Shown here: positions 26,902 to 37,085 of the stretch, one piece after another
Layout of the letters: every line of letters begins with the position of its first letter
How positions within the stretch are numbered: the stretch's first letter is position 1
Source: an uncultured Ignavibacteriales bacterium
GTDB taxonomy: Bacteria; Bacteroidota; Ignavibacteria; Ignavibacteriales; Ignavibacteriaceae
DNA: 64,000 nt
Reading direction: 5' to 3'
NCBI GenBank assembly: GCA_903929035.1
Contig: CAIYTF010000127.1
Span: 30,889-94,888 of the forward strand
Translations under genes and position numbers: made by a program
The notes under the pieces: generated by a model
Databases searched by the model: none
Told to the model about the DNA's origin: nothing
Seen by the model: only the letters and a program-made list of their open reading frames with translations

Positions 26902-27993
26902 TTACAAAATATACTTATTTCTTAAAAAATATGTTCTCATATCACCAATATTTTTTACTTGAACTATGCCCCGTTCTTCAAAAGAATAGGTTTGCCCGAT
27001 CAGATTATAAGTGTTTTCAGATACCATTATCCTCATCGGCTCACCGTGACTTTCCATTCTCGATGCGATATTTACCGTGTCGCCGAAAACATCATAGATG
27101 AACTTTTTTGTACCAACTATACCTCCTACCAATGGACCAGAATTCATTCCGATTCTTATTTCAAACTTATGCTGTCCTTCACTTAATTCTGAATTTCGAT
27201 CTTTAATATAGCTTAAAAAATCAATCGCGGCACCCATCAAAAGCTGAGCGTGTTTTTCGTTTTGTTCCGGAACGCCGCAAACAGCCATATATGAATCACC
27301 AATTGTTTTTATTCTTTCACAATTATAAATATCTGTAATGCTGTCAAACTTCGAGAAAATCTCATTTAATTCATCAATTAGTTTTCTTGGCTGAATTTTT
27401 GATGCTAATTTCGAGAATCCAACGATATCAAGAAACAATACCGAAGCATTTTGATAAAGCATCGGTTCAGTTGATCCTTTTTCCTTTAAATCTTTTATCA
27501 CCTGTTCGGGAAGGATGTTGTTTAATAGTTCATCCGCCCGCTTCCTTTCAGCTTCAATAATTTTGTTATTTTCTATCAATTTAGCATTCAGCCGCATAAG
27601 TTCTGATTTATTCGCCTGTAATACCAATTGCGTTAATACTCTGGCTCGCACCACATCCGGCTGAAAGGGTTTAGAGATATAATCCGCGGCACCCAGGGCG
27701 AATCCTTTTGTTTCATCTGTTGCTTCTGAAAGTGCCGTGATAAAAATAACAGGGATTCCCTTCGTAATTTCATCGGATTTCAATCTGCGTATAACTTCAT
27801 ACCCGTCAATACCCGGCATCATAATATCAAGTAAAATTAAATCAGGTTTATTATTACCAAAAGCAAGTTTTAAGGCTTTCTCTCCATTAAGAGCAACGCT
27901 CAGTTTAAATCCTTGCAAAAGATTCTGAAGTATATCAATGTTCTCAGGAGCATCATCGACAATTAGTATTTTAGCCTGAGGATTAACGTCCAT
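26902..27993 (-). CDS. Receiver-linked class III adenylate cyclase
   Basis: Residues 1-125 form a receiver with D56 in LILLDIMMP and the lysine in ISKPF. After a helical linker containing NNILPEQVIKDLK, a common entry to cyclases, residues 165-345 form a class III nucleotide cyclase domain. The metal-binding aspartates are in LFLDIVGF and GDSYMAV. The purine-specificity positions read K (RIKTIGD) and D (FIYDVFGDTVN), the adenine pair, so cAMP is the expected product. The transition-state N/R pair is present (VNIASRME). Activity should be gated by phosphorylation from the hybrid kinase encoded next to it. Confidence 0.9.
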   Translation of the reverse strand: MDVNPQAKILIVDDAPENIDILQNLLQGFKLSVALNGEKALKLAFGNNKPDLILLDIMMPGIDGYEVIRRLKSDEITKGIPVIFITALSEATDETKGFALGAADYISKPFQPDVVRARVLTQLVLQANKSELMRLNAKLIENNKIIEAERKRADELLNNILPEQVIKDLKEKGSTEPMLYQNASVLFLDIVGFSKLASKIQPRKLIDELNEIFSKFDSITDIYNCERIKTIGDSYMAVCGVPEQNEKHAQLLMGAAIDFLSYIKDRNSELSEGQHKFEIRIGMNSGPLVGGIVGTKKFIYDVFGDTVNIASRMESHGEPMRIMVSENTYNLIGQTYSFEERGIVQVKNIGDMRTYFLRNKYIL

Positions 27994-28020
27994 ATCTATT
28001 CCTTACTGCACAATTTCTTA

Positions 28021-30837
28021 TTATAATTCAATCTGTATTTCAATGACTATTTTTTTTAAGAGATCGAGTGACTCATCAAATTCATAGGATTTTATACTTT
28101 TAGTAATATCTTTAAGTATTTTGCTTATGTTTCCGGCACCCGGCAACAGGTTTATTTCATCAATTTTATTGACGGCGGCAACATCGGATTCTTCAAGTAG
28201 AGTTTTAAGCTCCACCAAGTAGGGTCTGAATACATTTACGTCTAATTCTGAAGTATCTTGCTGAGTTTCCGGTTCAATAATTTGCTTTTTGCACTGACCA
28301 ATTTCATCAAGTACATCGAGAAGTTTTGCCTCAAAATCTGCTATGTATTCACCAAATTTTTCCGGTATCTCTTTTTTCAACTCACCTTCAAGGGCTGCAG
28401 ATGCTTTATGCAGCTCAACAGCACCTATATTTCCGGCTACACCTTTTACAGTGTGTGCAAAACGTACTGCTTTTTCCCTGCCGGATTGCTTTACTGCCTC
28501 CCTTATTTCATTAACTATATCCTGATTCTTGGAATAGAATTTTTCTAGAAGACTGACATAGAGCTTGATATTACCTCCTACCCTGCGAAGTCCATCTTTA
28601 ACATCAATATTCAAAAAGGACGGCAATTCAATCGCAGGGTTTGGTGTCCCTGATACATCAATTGCCATTTTCACAAATTCCCGTTCTCCGGGTTTTACCC
28701 ATTTCACAAGAGCACCGAACACTTCATCAGGGTCTATCGGTTTTGTTACAAAACCCTGCATCCCAACTTCAAGGCATTTTTCTTTTACTCCCATCATCGC
28801 GTCAGCAGTCATAGCTACAATAGGCAGCTCATTATATTCTTTCATTTTCCTGATAGCCTTTGTGGCAGAATAACCGTCCATAATCGGCATTTGCAAATCC
28901 ATCAGGACAATATCATATTTCGATGGCATTCCCGAATTCTTCACCATCTCGACAGATTCTTTCCCGTGATTGGCTATTTCAACAACAAATCCCGCCTGCT
29001 CCAATAATTCTGAAGCAATCTGCTGATTTATCTCGTTATCTTCAGTCAATAAAATTTTCGCGCCTTTTATCATTTCAAGAGAATCTTTATACTTTATTCC
29101 TTTCGCCGCTCCGGTGCGTTTTGTCCTCACTTCTTTACCAAATATATCCATAATAGCATCAAATAGACTTGAATTAGAAACCGGTTTGGTTATAAATCCA
29201 TTAATACCAATTCTGCGGGCTTGCTCAGCTATTTCCTCCCGACCAAATGCAGCTACCATCATTATCGTGGGTATATTAATCCGACTATCAAGTATTATTT
29301 TCAATGTCTCTATCCCATCCATTCCGGGCATTTCCCAATCCATAAGCACAAGCTCGTATGGTTTATCGGACTCGTTAGAAAGCAGCCGGATCGCCTCTTC
29401 ACCTGAACCGGCAAGAGTAACATTGAAGGAAAAGGATTCAAGAGCTTCTTTCAGTATTTCCCTGGCGTTTTCATTGTCATCGCACACCAAAACTTTAAGC
29501 CCTATCAAATCGATATCAAGGATATACTCGTCCTTTTTTTGTACTTTCTGTATTCCAAATTCGGCTGTAAAATAAAAAATACTTCCTTTACCATATTCAC
29601 TTTCCACCCAGGTGCTGCCCCCCATCATTTCAGCAAGTTTTTTACAGATAGCCAGCCCTAATCCGGTACCGCCATATTTGCGGGTTGTTGAACTATCCGC
29701 TTGACTAAACGACTGAAACATTTTATTTTGTTGTTCCTCTGTCAGCCCAATCCCTGTATCCCTGACGGAAAATTTTATCCTTATCTTATCTTCTTTTTTT
29801 TCTTCAACCTCTGCTCTTAAAACAATATCGCCCTTTTCGGTAAATTTAACCGAATTGCTGCAATAGTTTGCCATAATTTGACTAATCCTCAACGGGTCAC
29901 CAATTACGCTGAAAGGCACATCCGACGCGATATCTATATTAAATTCCAATCCTTTTTCGTGTGCTTTCTGGGCGACAAGATTGGAAACAGTATCCATAAC
30001 TTGCTCCAAATCAAAGTCAATATACTCAACATTCAATTTACCGGATTCAATTTTAGAAAAATCTAGGATATCATTAATGATGCCCATTAAGGAAAGTGCT
30101 GACCGCTCTATTTTTGTAAGATAATCGAATTGCTTCGCATCAAGCTCGGTATTCAATGCCAGATTAGACAACCCTATTATTGCATTCATCGGTGTTCTTA
30201 TTTCGTGCGACATAGTTGCAAGGAACTGGCTTTTTACCACGGTAGCGGCTTCGGACTCTTGTTTTGCAATGTACAGTTGACTATTCAATGTTTCCATCTC
30301 TTGCTGAGCAATTCTGAGAATGCGGTTCTGCTCGATAGCGTTCTCATAAGTTGACATTAGTAATCGAATAATCTGCTTCTTACCCGCTGTGAAAATATTC
30401 AGTCTCCCATCGTTGGTGCTATATGCTAACTGTTCTTTATTGCTATCATCGATGCGTTCCGTTTTAAAAATGGCAGCAATACGAGTGAGTATATATTCTT
30501 GTGAATAAGGCTTGGTTAGGTAATAGTCAGCACCAGCCTCTAAAGCACGCAGAATATTTTCCGAATCAGAAAGCGTGGTCAAAAGCAATACAGGAATATC
30601 CTTAAGCTCCGGATATTCCTTGATAGCTTTGCATAACCCGAAACCATCCATTTCAGGCATTATAATGTCGCTGATTATTAGATCGGGTATTGTTTCGCGG
30701 CAAACTGCAAGTGCTTTTACGCCATTATTAGCGGTTATCACTTTGTAGTTGTCTTCTTTAAGTATAATTCTCAGTTTAACAGCCTGAGTTAAACTATCTT
30801 CCACGATGACGATAGTTTTTGTTTTTTCATTATTCAT
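28021..30837 (-). CDS. Hybrid histidine kinase REC-HisKA-HATPase-REC-REC-Hpt
   Basis: This 938-aa soluble phosphorelay kinase starts with a receiver (D57 in [11 protein letters not shown] lysine at 109), followed by a helical linker. The HisKA has H211 in [11 protein letters not shown], and the ATPase domain has [14 protein letters not shown] and GTGLGLAI. Two further receivers follow (VLMDWEMP and VLMDLQMP). A C-terminal Hpt domain has its histidine in [14 protein letters not shown], at about residue 805. There is no membrane segment, so the N-terminal receiver is probably the signal input. The architecture allows a complete four-step relay within one protein, ending on the Hpt. The neighbouring receiver and receiver-cyclase are the obvious acceptors. 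Confidence 0.93.
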   Translation of the reverse strand: MNNEKTKTIVIVEDSLTQAVKLRIILKEDNYKVITANNGVKALAVCRETIPDLIISDIIMPEMDGFGLCKAIKEYPELKDIPVLLLTTLSDSENILRALEAGADYYLTKPYSQEYILTRIAAIFKTERIDDSNKEQLAYSTNDGRLNIFTAGKKQIIRLLMSTYENAIEQNRILRIAQQEMETLNSQLYIAKQESEAATVVKSQFLATMSHEIRTPMNAIIGLSNLALNTELDAKQFDYLTKIERSALSLMGIINDILDFSKIESGKLNVEYIDFDLEQVMDTVSNLVAQKAHEKGLEFNIDIASDVPFSVIGDPLRISQIMANYCSNSVKFTEKGDIVLRAEVEEKKEDKIRIKFSVRDTGIGLTEEQQNKMFQSFSQADSSTTRKYGGTGLGLAICKKLAEMMGGSTWVESEYGKGSIFYFTAEFGIQKVQKKDEYILDIDLIGLKVLVCDDNENAREILKEALESFSFNVTLAGSGEEAIRLLSNESDKPYELVLMDWEMPGMDGIETLKIILDSRINIPTIMMVAAFGREEIAEQARRIGINGFITKPVSNSSLFDAIMDIFGKEVRTKRTGAAKGIKYKDSLEMIKGAKILLTEDNEINQQIASELLEQAGFVVEIANHGKESVEMVKNSGMPSKYDIVLMDLQMPIMDGYSATKAIRKMKEYNELPIVAMTADAMMGVKEKCLEVGMQGFVTKPIDPDEVFGALVKWVKPGEREFVKMAIDVSGTPNPAIELPSFLNIDVKDGLRRVGGNIKLYVSLLEKFYSKNQDIVNEIREAVKQSGREKAVRFAHTVKGVAGNIGAVELHKASAALEGELKKEIPEKFGEYIADFEAKLLDVLDEIGQCKKQIIEPETQQDTSELDVNVFRPYLVELKTLLEESDVAAVNKIDEINLLPGAGNISKILKDITKSIKSYEFDESLDLLKKIVIEIQIEL

Positions 30838-31434
30838 AGCACCTTTCGGAATTTACTTATTTGCTGCATCAGCTAAATATTTTTTTATCTATTACCTTAT
30901 ACCAAACCAAGAACAAGTTAAATTAAATCAAGCGTGTTATTCAGAGAACTCTGAAAGAGTTCAATTTGAATAACCGTGAGTTTCGAGCCGCGAAGCGGTA
31001 GAAGCTCACGGAAACGAAACAAACAAGATCCGGTGTACTGTGTAAGGGGACAACCAAAATCCGGTATAATCAGTAACTTTTTGGCAATATTGAGTGGTAA
31101 GTTCGCCTCCTACGGAGACGAGAGATTGGGCTCTGCGCGTTTTACCGTGAGCATCGCACCGCTTCGCGCACGGTTATTCAAATTTTACTCCTTTGGAGTA
31201 ATGCCGCGAGGATTCCATTTACTTTGTATCGGCATACTATTCAACTTGTTGTCGGTTTTGTATTAGATTGAAAAAGCCTGATTTTAATTCTATATGTAAT
31301 CAAGTACGCCGGAGCAAATGAGTCTCAGAATAGAATAATAAAATTTTCTTTTTATACAACTTGTTTTCTTCTTAATTCAGTGCCAATTTAGTATTAGAAT
31401 TTTATGATACTTACTTACAGGAGCTTTTAGTTTT
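30838..31434. other. Divergent intergenic region between hybrid kinase and tex, holding a palindromic repeat
   Basis: No gene is supported in these 597 bases. Positions 30946-31201 hold a palindromic element described separately. The remaining AT-rich parts on either side should contain the promoters of the two divergent genes, but I see no confident consensus. CAGGAG at 31418-31423 is a possible ribosome-binding site for tex. Confidence 0.5.
30946..31201. repeat. Divergent member of the palindromic intergenic repeat family
   Basis: It has the same nested layout as the elements at 8494-8725 and 63148-63414 but different outer words. It starts with a short palindrome GAACTCTGAAAGAGTTC (30946-30962). 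Then come AATTTGAATAACCG (30963-30976) and its perfect mirror CGGTTATTCAAATT (31171-31184), and the end is ACTCCTTTGGAGT. The GTAACTACTCAG ends are missing, and so is any target duplication. The centre (ttcgcctcctacggagacg) is a weak version of the central GTCCCC/GGGGAC arm. Confidence 0.7.
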
Positions 31435-33621
31435 ATGAATTTTGTTTCCGCCATTGCTAAAGAAAATTCCTTCCAACCGGCAAATGTTCAGACTGTTCTC
31501 AATCTTCTTGCCGAAGGTTCTACTATCCCGTTTATTGCACGTTACCGTAAAGAACATACGGGCGGACTTGATGAAGACCAGTTACGCCTTATTGAAGAAC
31601 GCTTTTCTTATCTGACCATTCTCGAGGATAGACGCGATACTATTCTCAAGAGTATCGAGGAACAAGGAAAACTTACCGATGAATTGCGGCAAAAAATTGA
31701 AGCTTGCACGAAACTTCAGGAATTAGAAGACTTGTATCTCCCTTATAAACCCAAGCGTAAAACCCGCGGAACTATCGCCAAGGCAAAGGGGCTTGAACCG
31801 CTTGCTTTGTTTATATTGGAAAACCCGACTTTTGCAGGCGACTTCCAAGAGAAACTGCGCGAGTTTATTAATATCGAGCTTGGTGTTAACAACGAGGAAG
31901 AAGCCTTGCAGGGCGCGAAAGATATTATCGCGGAAATGATTAACGAAACAGCGGAGGTGCGGCAGTTCACCCGCGAGTTTTTGCAGAAAGAATCGAAACT
32001 AAAATCGACAAAACGCGATGATGATTCTCTCAAAACAACGAAGAATGAAAAGTTAAAAGACAAAGATAAGAAAGATATTTATCGTGTCTATTATGAATTT
32101 CAATCAGATATTTTCAAGTTGAAACCCTATCAAATTCTCGCGCTCAACAGGGGCGAGATTGAAAAGTTTCTTGATGTTTCTTTTGTTTTTGAAACTGAAA
32201 CTGCTCTCGCGGGAATAATTAAAATTTTCCTGAAAGGTGTCGAGACAGTATTCATTGATATAATTAAAGAAACAACCGCCGATTCATTCAAGCGGTTAAT
32301 ATTTCCTTCCGTTGAAAAAGAAGTGCGAAATATTCTGAGCGAGCAGGCCGACTTGCACGCGATTGAAATTTTCGCGAGCAACCTGCGCAGCTTATTATTG
32401 CAGCCCCCGCTGAGCGATAAAATGATTCTTGGTATTGACCCCGGTTATGTTTCGGGCTGTAAAATAGCCGTCATTGACAGAACCGGAAAATATCTTGCCG
32501 GCGCGACAATATATCCCCACGAGCCTAAGAATAAAATGGCTGAAGCAAAGGCAATTACATTGAAGTTCATCCGCGAGTATAATGTTGACTTGATTGCAAT
32601 CGGCAATGGAACCGCGAGCAGGGAAACAGAAGCAATGGCTGCATCACTAATTCAGGATAATAAATTAAATTGCCAATATCTTATGGTAAACGAAGCAGGG
32701 GCATCGGTTTATTCTGCATCGGAAGTAGCAAAAAAAGAATTTCCTGATTTGGAAGCAAGCCAGCGCGGAAACATTTCTATTGCAAGGCGCGCGCTTGATC
32801 CGCTTTCGGAACTCGTGAAGATTGACCCGAAATCAATCGGTGTCGGGTTATATCAGCACGATGTGGACCAAAAATTGTTATCCAAAAAACTTGATGACGT
32901 GGTTATCAGCTGCGTGAACTATGTAGGAGTTGATCTGAACACTGCATCGGTTTCACTTCTCGCTTATGTATCCGGTTTGAATAAACGAATCGCGGACAAC
33001 ATATTCAAGTATCGTGAATCCAAAGGTAAATTTTCCAGCCGCGCGGATTTGCTCGAGGTAACGGGAGTTGGCGCGAAAGTATTTGAACAGGCAGCAGGAT
33101 TCCTGAAAATTCCGGGTGCTGAAAATCCGCTGGACAATACTTCTATACATCCTGAATCATATCAAGCTACGCTGAGATTGCTTTCGATGTTTAATTTGGA
33201 CATACAGACAATGCGCGAGACGCTTGGAATGATCGAGTTCTTTGTCAATAAAAAAGGCGTTGAGAAAGTTGCGAAAGAACTGAACTTAGGTGTGCCGACA
33301 TTGAAGGATATTATCGAGAATTTAAAGAAACCGGGACGTGACCCTCGCGAAGATGTTCCGAAACCGATTTTGCGGAGCGATGTGCTAAGGATGGAAGACC
33401 TGCGTGAAGGAATGCGCTTGAAAGGCACCGTGCGCAATGTTGTGGATTTTGGCGCGTTCGTGGATATTGGAGTAAAGCAGGACGGATTGGTTCACGTTTC
33501 GCAAATGGCAAACAAGTTCGTGAAAAATCCGTTAGACCAAATGAAAGTGGGAGATATTATTGACGTAACAATAACAACTCTTGATATTGAACGAAAGCGA
33601 ATTTCGTTGAGTATGAAATAG
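31435..33621 (+). CDS. tex: Tex-family RNA-binding transcription accessory protein
   Basis: This 728-aa protein has the full Tex layout. The N-terminal helical domain contains TIPFIARYRKEHTGGLDEDQL. A YqgF/RuvX-like nuclease fold begins at ILGIDPGYVSGCKIAVID (near residue 335), followed by the helix-hairpin-helix repeats around YVGVDLNTAS and VTGVGAKVFEQA. A C-terminal S1 RNA-binding domain begins at GMRLKGTVRNVVDFGAFVDIGVKQDGLVHVS (near residue 650). Tex is a conserved cytoplasmic nucleic-acid-binding protein associated with transcription. The gene is monocistronic. Confidence 0.95.
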   Translation: MNFVSAIAKENSFQPANVQTVLNLLAEGSTIPFIARYRKEHTGGLDEDQLRLIEERFSYLTILEDRRDTILKSIEEQGKLTDELRQKIEACTKLQELEDLYLPYKPKRKTRGTIAKAKGLEPLALFILENPTFAGDFQEKLREFINIELGVNNEEEALQGAKDIIAEMINETAEVRQFTREFLQKESKLKSTKRDDDSLKTTKNEKLKDKDKKDIYRVYYEFQSDIFKLKPYQILALNRGEIEKFLDVSFVFETETALAGIIKIFLKGVETVFIDIIKETTADSFKRLIFPSVEKEVRNILSEQADLHAIEIFASNLRSLLLQPPLSDKMILGIDPGYVSGCKIAVIDRTGKYLAGATIYPHEPKNKMAEAKAITLKFIREYNVDLIAIGNGTASRETEAMAASLIQDNKLNCQYLMVNEAGASVYSASEVAKKEFPDLEASQRGNISIARRALDPLSELVKIDPKSIGVGLYQHDVDQKLLSKKLDDVVISCVNYVGVDLNTASVSLLAYVSGLNKRIADNIFKYRESKGKFSSRADLLEVTGVGAKVFEQAAGFLKIPGAENPLDNTSIHPESYQATLRLLSMFNLDIQTMRETLGMIEFFVNKKGVEKVAKELNLGVPTLKDIIENLKKPGRDPREDVPKPILRSDVLRMEDLREGMRLKGTVRNVVDFGAFVDIGVKQDGLVHVSQMANKFVKNPLDQMKVGDIIDVTITTLDIERKRISLSMK

Positions 33622-33634
33622 TGAGACTAAACTG

Positions 33635-34519
33635 TCACATCATTTTAAAATAAATTATTGCAACTGTTGATAGAAGGTACAATAATACCGTTATTATCAT
33701 TGATTTATCCGTCAGCATCATATCGGCAGTGTTTTCTCCCTGTTCATATTTGTGAACCAAAAATATATAGCGGAAAATGCCGAACACTACAAACGGGGTG
33801 GTGTATATTAACGCTTCCGTGTGAAATGCCTGAACAGTCCGCTGCGCCATAGTATAGAGCGCGTAACAAATAATTACTGCTGATGCGGAAATGGTTGCAA
33901 GCTGATTGGTGAACTCGATGCTGTAGTTTTCCAAGACCTTTCGAGTACTGCCGGCAGCCTGCCCCGATACAACACTTATTTCCGAGCGGCGTTTCATTAT
34001 TCCAAGAAACAGCGATAGAAACATTGTTGTCAGTATCAGCCAGCTTGATATTTCCACCTTGATTGCAAAGGCACCCCCGATAACACGCAGCATAAATCCC
34101 GTTGCAATCGAGAACACATCAAGGAGAACAACATTCTTTGCATAGAACGTGTAAAAAACATTCAATAGAAAATACGCGCTTACTGCCGCGATAAACCGTA
34201 CCCCTAGTTGTAAGCTGATAGTAATAGCACACAGAAAGAAAATAACCGCTATTACTTTTGCAGTAGAGACATTGATTGTTCCTGCCGCGAGGGGCCGGAA
34301 TTTTTTCTTTGGATGTAACCTGTCCGAAGCTATATCGCCAATATCATTCACGATATAGACAACCGAGGACATAAAACAGAACGCGAAATAACAAAGCATA
34401 ATTTGCCATAGATATATCGGGTCAAATATATGCTTGGAAAAAATCAACGGGATAAATACAAAAAAGTTTTTTATCCATTGCTTTGCTCGTGTGAGCTTGA
34501 TTATTTCGCGCGGTTTCAT
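33635..34519 (-). CDS. UbiA-family prenyltransferase (decaprenyl-phosphate phosphoribosyltransferase type)
   Basis: This 294-aa membrane protein has about eight helices. The two aspartate-rich motifs are NDIGDIASDRLHPKKKFRPLAAG, near residues 58-80, and a weaker second motif, SIEFTNQLATIS, in the C-terminal half. The first motif (NDxxDxxxDRxHPxKKxRPLAxG) and the overall length match the UbiA branch that transfers phosphoribose to decaprenyl phosphate (Rv3806c-like). Other UbiA substrates cannot be excluded. The upstream gene, 4 nt away on the same strand, encodes a sugar-nucleotide epimerase, so the pair probably modifies a lipid-linked sugar of the envelope. Confidence 0.85.
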   Translation of the reverse strand: MKPREIIKLTRAKQWIKNFFVFIPLIFSKHIFDPIYLWQIMLCYFAFCFMSSVVYIVNDIGDIASDRLHPKKKFRPLAAGTINVSTAKVIAVIFFLCAITISLQLGVRFIAAVSAYFLLNVFYTFYAKNVVLLDVFSIATGFMLRVIGGAFAIKVEISSWLILTTMFLSLFLGIMKRRSEISVVSGQAAGSTRKVLENYSIEFTNQLATISASAVIICYALYTMAQRTVQAFHTEALIYTTPFVVFGIFRYIFLVHKYEQGENTADMMLTDKSMIITVLLYLLSTVAIIYFKMM

Positions 34520-34523
34520 AGTC

Positions 34524-35561
34524 TTAGAAAAACAACTTAATAAATCCTAATATGCCCTGTTTCCACGGAACACGGTGAGAAACGCCTGAAGTGTTTTGGA
34601 ACTTGTGCAGGTTCTCTTTATACCACCTGAAATTGCGGAGGAGAGCGTCTTTATTGGAATACCGCGGATTATAACCAATCGTTTTTTCGGCTTTTTCAAT
34701 TGAAACAAACGAATCTTTGGATGCCGTTTCATATACCCATTTATAGAGCGGTGATATTTTTAAAGCTTCAAGAATACGAAGAGTTTGAATAACCAGAAAC
34801 TCAGGAGTCCGCTTGATTTTTTTACCGAATCCGGCATCATCCAGCACAACCTGATAGTCTTCCATCATCGTGGTAAACTCGCGCGCCCCGATGTTGAAAG
34901 TGTCATTAACAATTTTTTCATCTAATGATAAGCATAGATATATTGCATCGCACAGGTCACCCACGTCAAGCAGTTGATAGCGATTCTTGCCGCTGCCGAT
35001 AATCGGGAAACCGCGTTTATCCAAAGCCCAGTCATAGAGCAGGTGGAATACTCCAAGCCGTTCGGGCCCGATAAATGATTTCGGTCTTAATATGGGAACA
35101 CACATACCTTCTTTTCTGAACTTGAGGCATTCCTCTTCAGCAAGAATTTTTGCCTTCCCGTAGGGACCAACACCAATAAGTTCATCGGTTTCATAAAGCG
35201 GGTGATGGTCAGGGATTCCATACACGGCAGTTGATGATATATGAACAACTCGTTTAATCCGGTTCCTTTTCGCTGCTTCAAGTACATCGCGAGTGCCATC
35301 GATATCGGTTGAAAAAATATCAGATTCTTTATAAAGCGGAAGAGCGGCGGCAGTATGGACAATCATATCCACGCCTTTGCAAGACTTGATAAGCAGGGCA
35401 TTATCGCGTATATCACCGGTAATGATTTCAATGTCCTTCATACAGTCTTCATAGTCGAAAGGAGCCATATCATAAGAAACGACTTGATGATTTTTTTGCA
35501 GCAGGTAACGGACCAAGTTAATGCCAAGGAAACCGGCTCCGCCGGTTATTAATATTTTCAT
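34524..35561 (-). CDS. NAD-dependent epimerase/dehydratase (extended SDR)
   Basis: This 345-aa extended short-chain dehydrogenase starts with the NAD-binding motif GGAGFLG (residues 7-13). It has HTAAALPLY, the catalytic STAVYG serine and the YGKAK (YxxxK) tyrosine-lysine pair near residue 153. The C-terminal part carries the substrate domain (VGDLCDAIYLCL, FNIGAREFTTM). The family epimerises or dehydrates nucleotide sugars, or acts on related lipids; the substrate is not evident. It is the first gene of a two-gene unit with the UbiA prenyltransferase and may supply or modify the sugar on a polyprenyl carrier. Confidence 0.88.
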   Translation of the reverse strand: MKILITGGAGFLGINLVRYLLQKNHQVVSYDMAPFDYEDCMKDIEIITGDIRDNALLIKSCKGVDMIVHTAAALPLYKESDIFSTDIDGTRDVLEAAKRNRIKRVVHISSTAVYGIPDHHPLYETDELIGVGPYGKAKILAEEECLKFRKEGMCVPILRPKSFIGPERLGVFHLLYDWALDKRGFPIIGSGKNRYQLLDVGDLCDAIYLCLSLDEKIVNDTFNIGAREFTTMMEDYQVVLDDAGFGKKIKRTPEFLVIQTLRILEALKISPLYKWVYETASKDSFVSIEKAEKTIGYNPRYSNKDALLRNFRWYKENLHKFQNTSGVSHRVPWKQGILGFIKLFF

Positions 35562-35936
35562 AGAATATAAAACTCCGGAATAATGTTAAAGGAAAAAGTA
35601 AAAATACACAGAAAATCTGAATTCCATCTAAACTTCTAACATACAACATACCTGTCTTTTTGGGACTCGTAAGGACGGCCGCCCCTGCAATATATTTTCT
35701 TCAAGTACGAAAATTTTCTCAAAATAATTTAATTTCAAGAAAGATTTTTCAATTAACAAAAATTGACTAATATTCGTAACTTAATTTGGTTAATTTTTAT
35801 ATGAGAATTATCTGAATCAATGAATCAACAGATTAAAAGATGACACTGATTTTTGAATAGCGCGATCTTTTAATCTGTAATTCAAACAGCACGTGTAAGT
35901 TATTATTAAATTTTATTTGAAAGTGAGTTCATACAA
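35562..35936. other. Divergent intergenic region with a 13-bp inverted repeat
   Basis: No gene is seen. CAGATTAAAAGAT (35829-35841) and its perfect reverse complement ATCTTTTAATCTG (35865-35877) are separated by 23 bases. They lie about 60 bp upstream of the FIST gene. This could be a hairpin, an operator or a dispersed repeat. AT-rich sequence makes up the rest. Confidence 0.5.
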
Positions 35937-37085
35937 ATGATAATAGAGCAAATTAGTTGGAGAGAAAAATCAGGTTGGAGTGAATTAACCGAGTCAGGGA
36001 TTAAATTTAAGGCTAACTTAGTTCTCGCGTTTGGCGGGAGGAACGCGCTTGAAAGTAAGAAACATTTTGATGAAATAAAGTCGTTTTATCCTAACTCGAA
36101 TATATTAATTTGCTCTACTGCAGGTGAAATAATCGGGTCTGAAGTTTTGGATGATTCAATTATCGTAACAGCAATTTATTTTGAACGAACAGAATTGCAG
36201 GTATTTTCAACTGATATTGCTTCCTTGAATATGAGCTACGAATCGGGAAAGAACTTAGCGGGACTTTTCCCGAAGGAGAGGCTTTCGCATATATTCGTTA
36301 TCTCGGATGGACAATTAGTAAACGGAAGTGAATTAGTACGCGGTATGAGTGACGCGCTCCCTCCTGATGTTTCAATGACCGGAGGTTTGGCAGGTGATGG
36401 TGCCCGTTTTCAAAAAACGCTTGTTGGCCTGAACGATTATCCTTCTGAAGGAAAGATTGCAGCTGTTGGATTCTATGGAAGTAATTTAAAAATAGGTTAT
36501 GGATCTATTGGCGGCTGGGATTCGTTTGGACCGGAGAGATTGATAACAAGATCTGAAAATAATATTTTGTATGAATTGGATGGTCAATCGGCACTCGGCT
36601 TATATAAAAATTATTTAGGAGAACTTGCCGAAGGTCTGCCCGGCAATGCTTTGCTTTTTCCGCTTAGTATCAAAGTTCCCGATTCAATTGAACCTGTCGT
36701 TAGAACCATTCTATCTATAGATGAAGCAAATCAATCTATGACATTTGCCGGTGATATTCCGCGGGGAGCATTGGCTCGATTGATGAAAGCAAATTTCGAT
36801 AGATTAATTGAAGGCGCGTCTCTTGCCGCGGTTAACAGTTCACTCGTTAATGAAGGAAATTCTCCAGATATAGCAATTCTAATCAGCTGTATTGGTAGAA
36901 AAATAGTACTTGGGCAAAGAATCGAGGAGGAAGTTGAAGGAGTAAGAGAAGTACTTGGAAATAAAACGATATTATTGGGGTTTTATTCTTATGGCGAGAT
37001 TTCTCCCTTTTCGCGATCAGGAAAGTGCCAGCTGCATAACCAAACAATGACTATTACAACGATTACCGAAGGTAAAGAACAGTGA
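35937..37085 (+). CDS. FIST-domain sensory protein
   Basis: The 382-aa protein matches the FIST N and FIST C domains. The N-terminal region has VLAFGGRNALESKK followed by SNILICSTAGEIIGSEVLDDSI. The middle has GGLAGDGARFQKTLV and GSIGGWDSFGPERLITRSENNILYELDG. The C-terminal part has CIGRKIVLGQRIEEEVEGVREVLG and FYSYGEISPF near the end. FIST proteins are thought to bind small ligands such as amino acids and to signal to kinases or cyclases. Its stop codon overlaps the GTG start of the following hybrid kinase by four bases, so the pair is translationally coupled. No signal peptide is present, so sensing is cytoplasmic. Confidence 0.9.
   Translation: MIIEQISWREKSGWSELTESGIKFKANLVLAFGGRNALESKKHFDEIKSFYPNSNILICSTAGEIIGSEVLDDSIIVTAIYFERTELQVFSTDIASLNMSYESGKNLAGLFPKERLSHIFVISDGQLVNGSELVRGMSDALPPDVSMTGGLAGDGARFQKTLVGLNDYPSEGKIAAVGFYGSNLKIGYGSIGGWDSFGPERLITRSENNILYELDGQSALGLYKNYLGELAEGLPGNALLFPLSIKVPDSIEPVVRTILSIDEANQSMTFAGDIPRGALARLMKANFDRLIEGASLAAVNSSLVNEGNSPDIAILISCIGRKIVLGQRIEEEVEGVREVLGNKTILLGFYSYGEISPFSRSGKCQLHNQTMTITTITEGKEQ

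Noticed and set aside
30976..31266. Ninety-six-codon open frame between the hybrid kinase and tex
   Set aside because: It lies inside the palindromic repeat and shows no protein-like features.
35641..35700. GC-rich segment ggacggccgcccctgc as a mobile-element remnant
   Set aside because: Only about 20 bases, no partner arm or second copy in the window.
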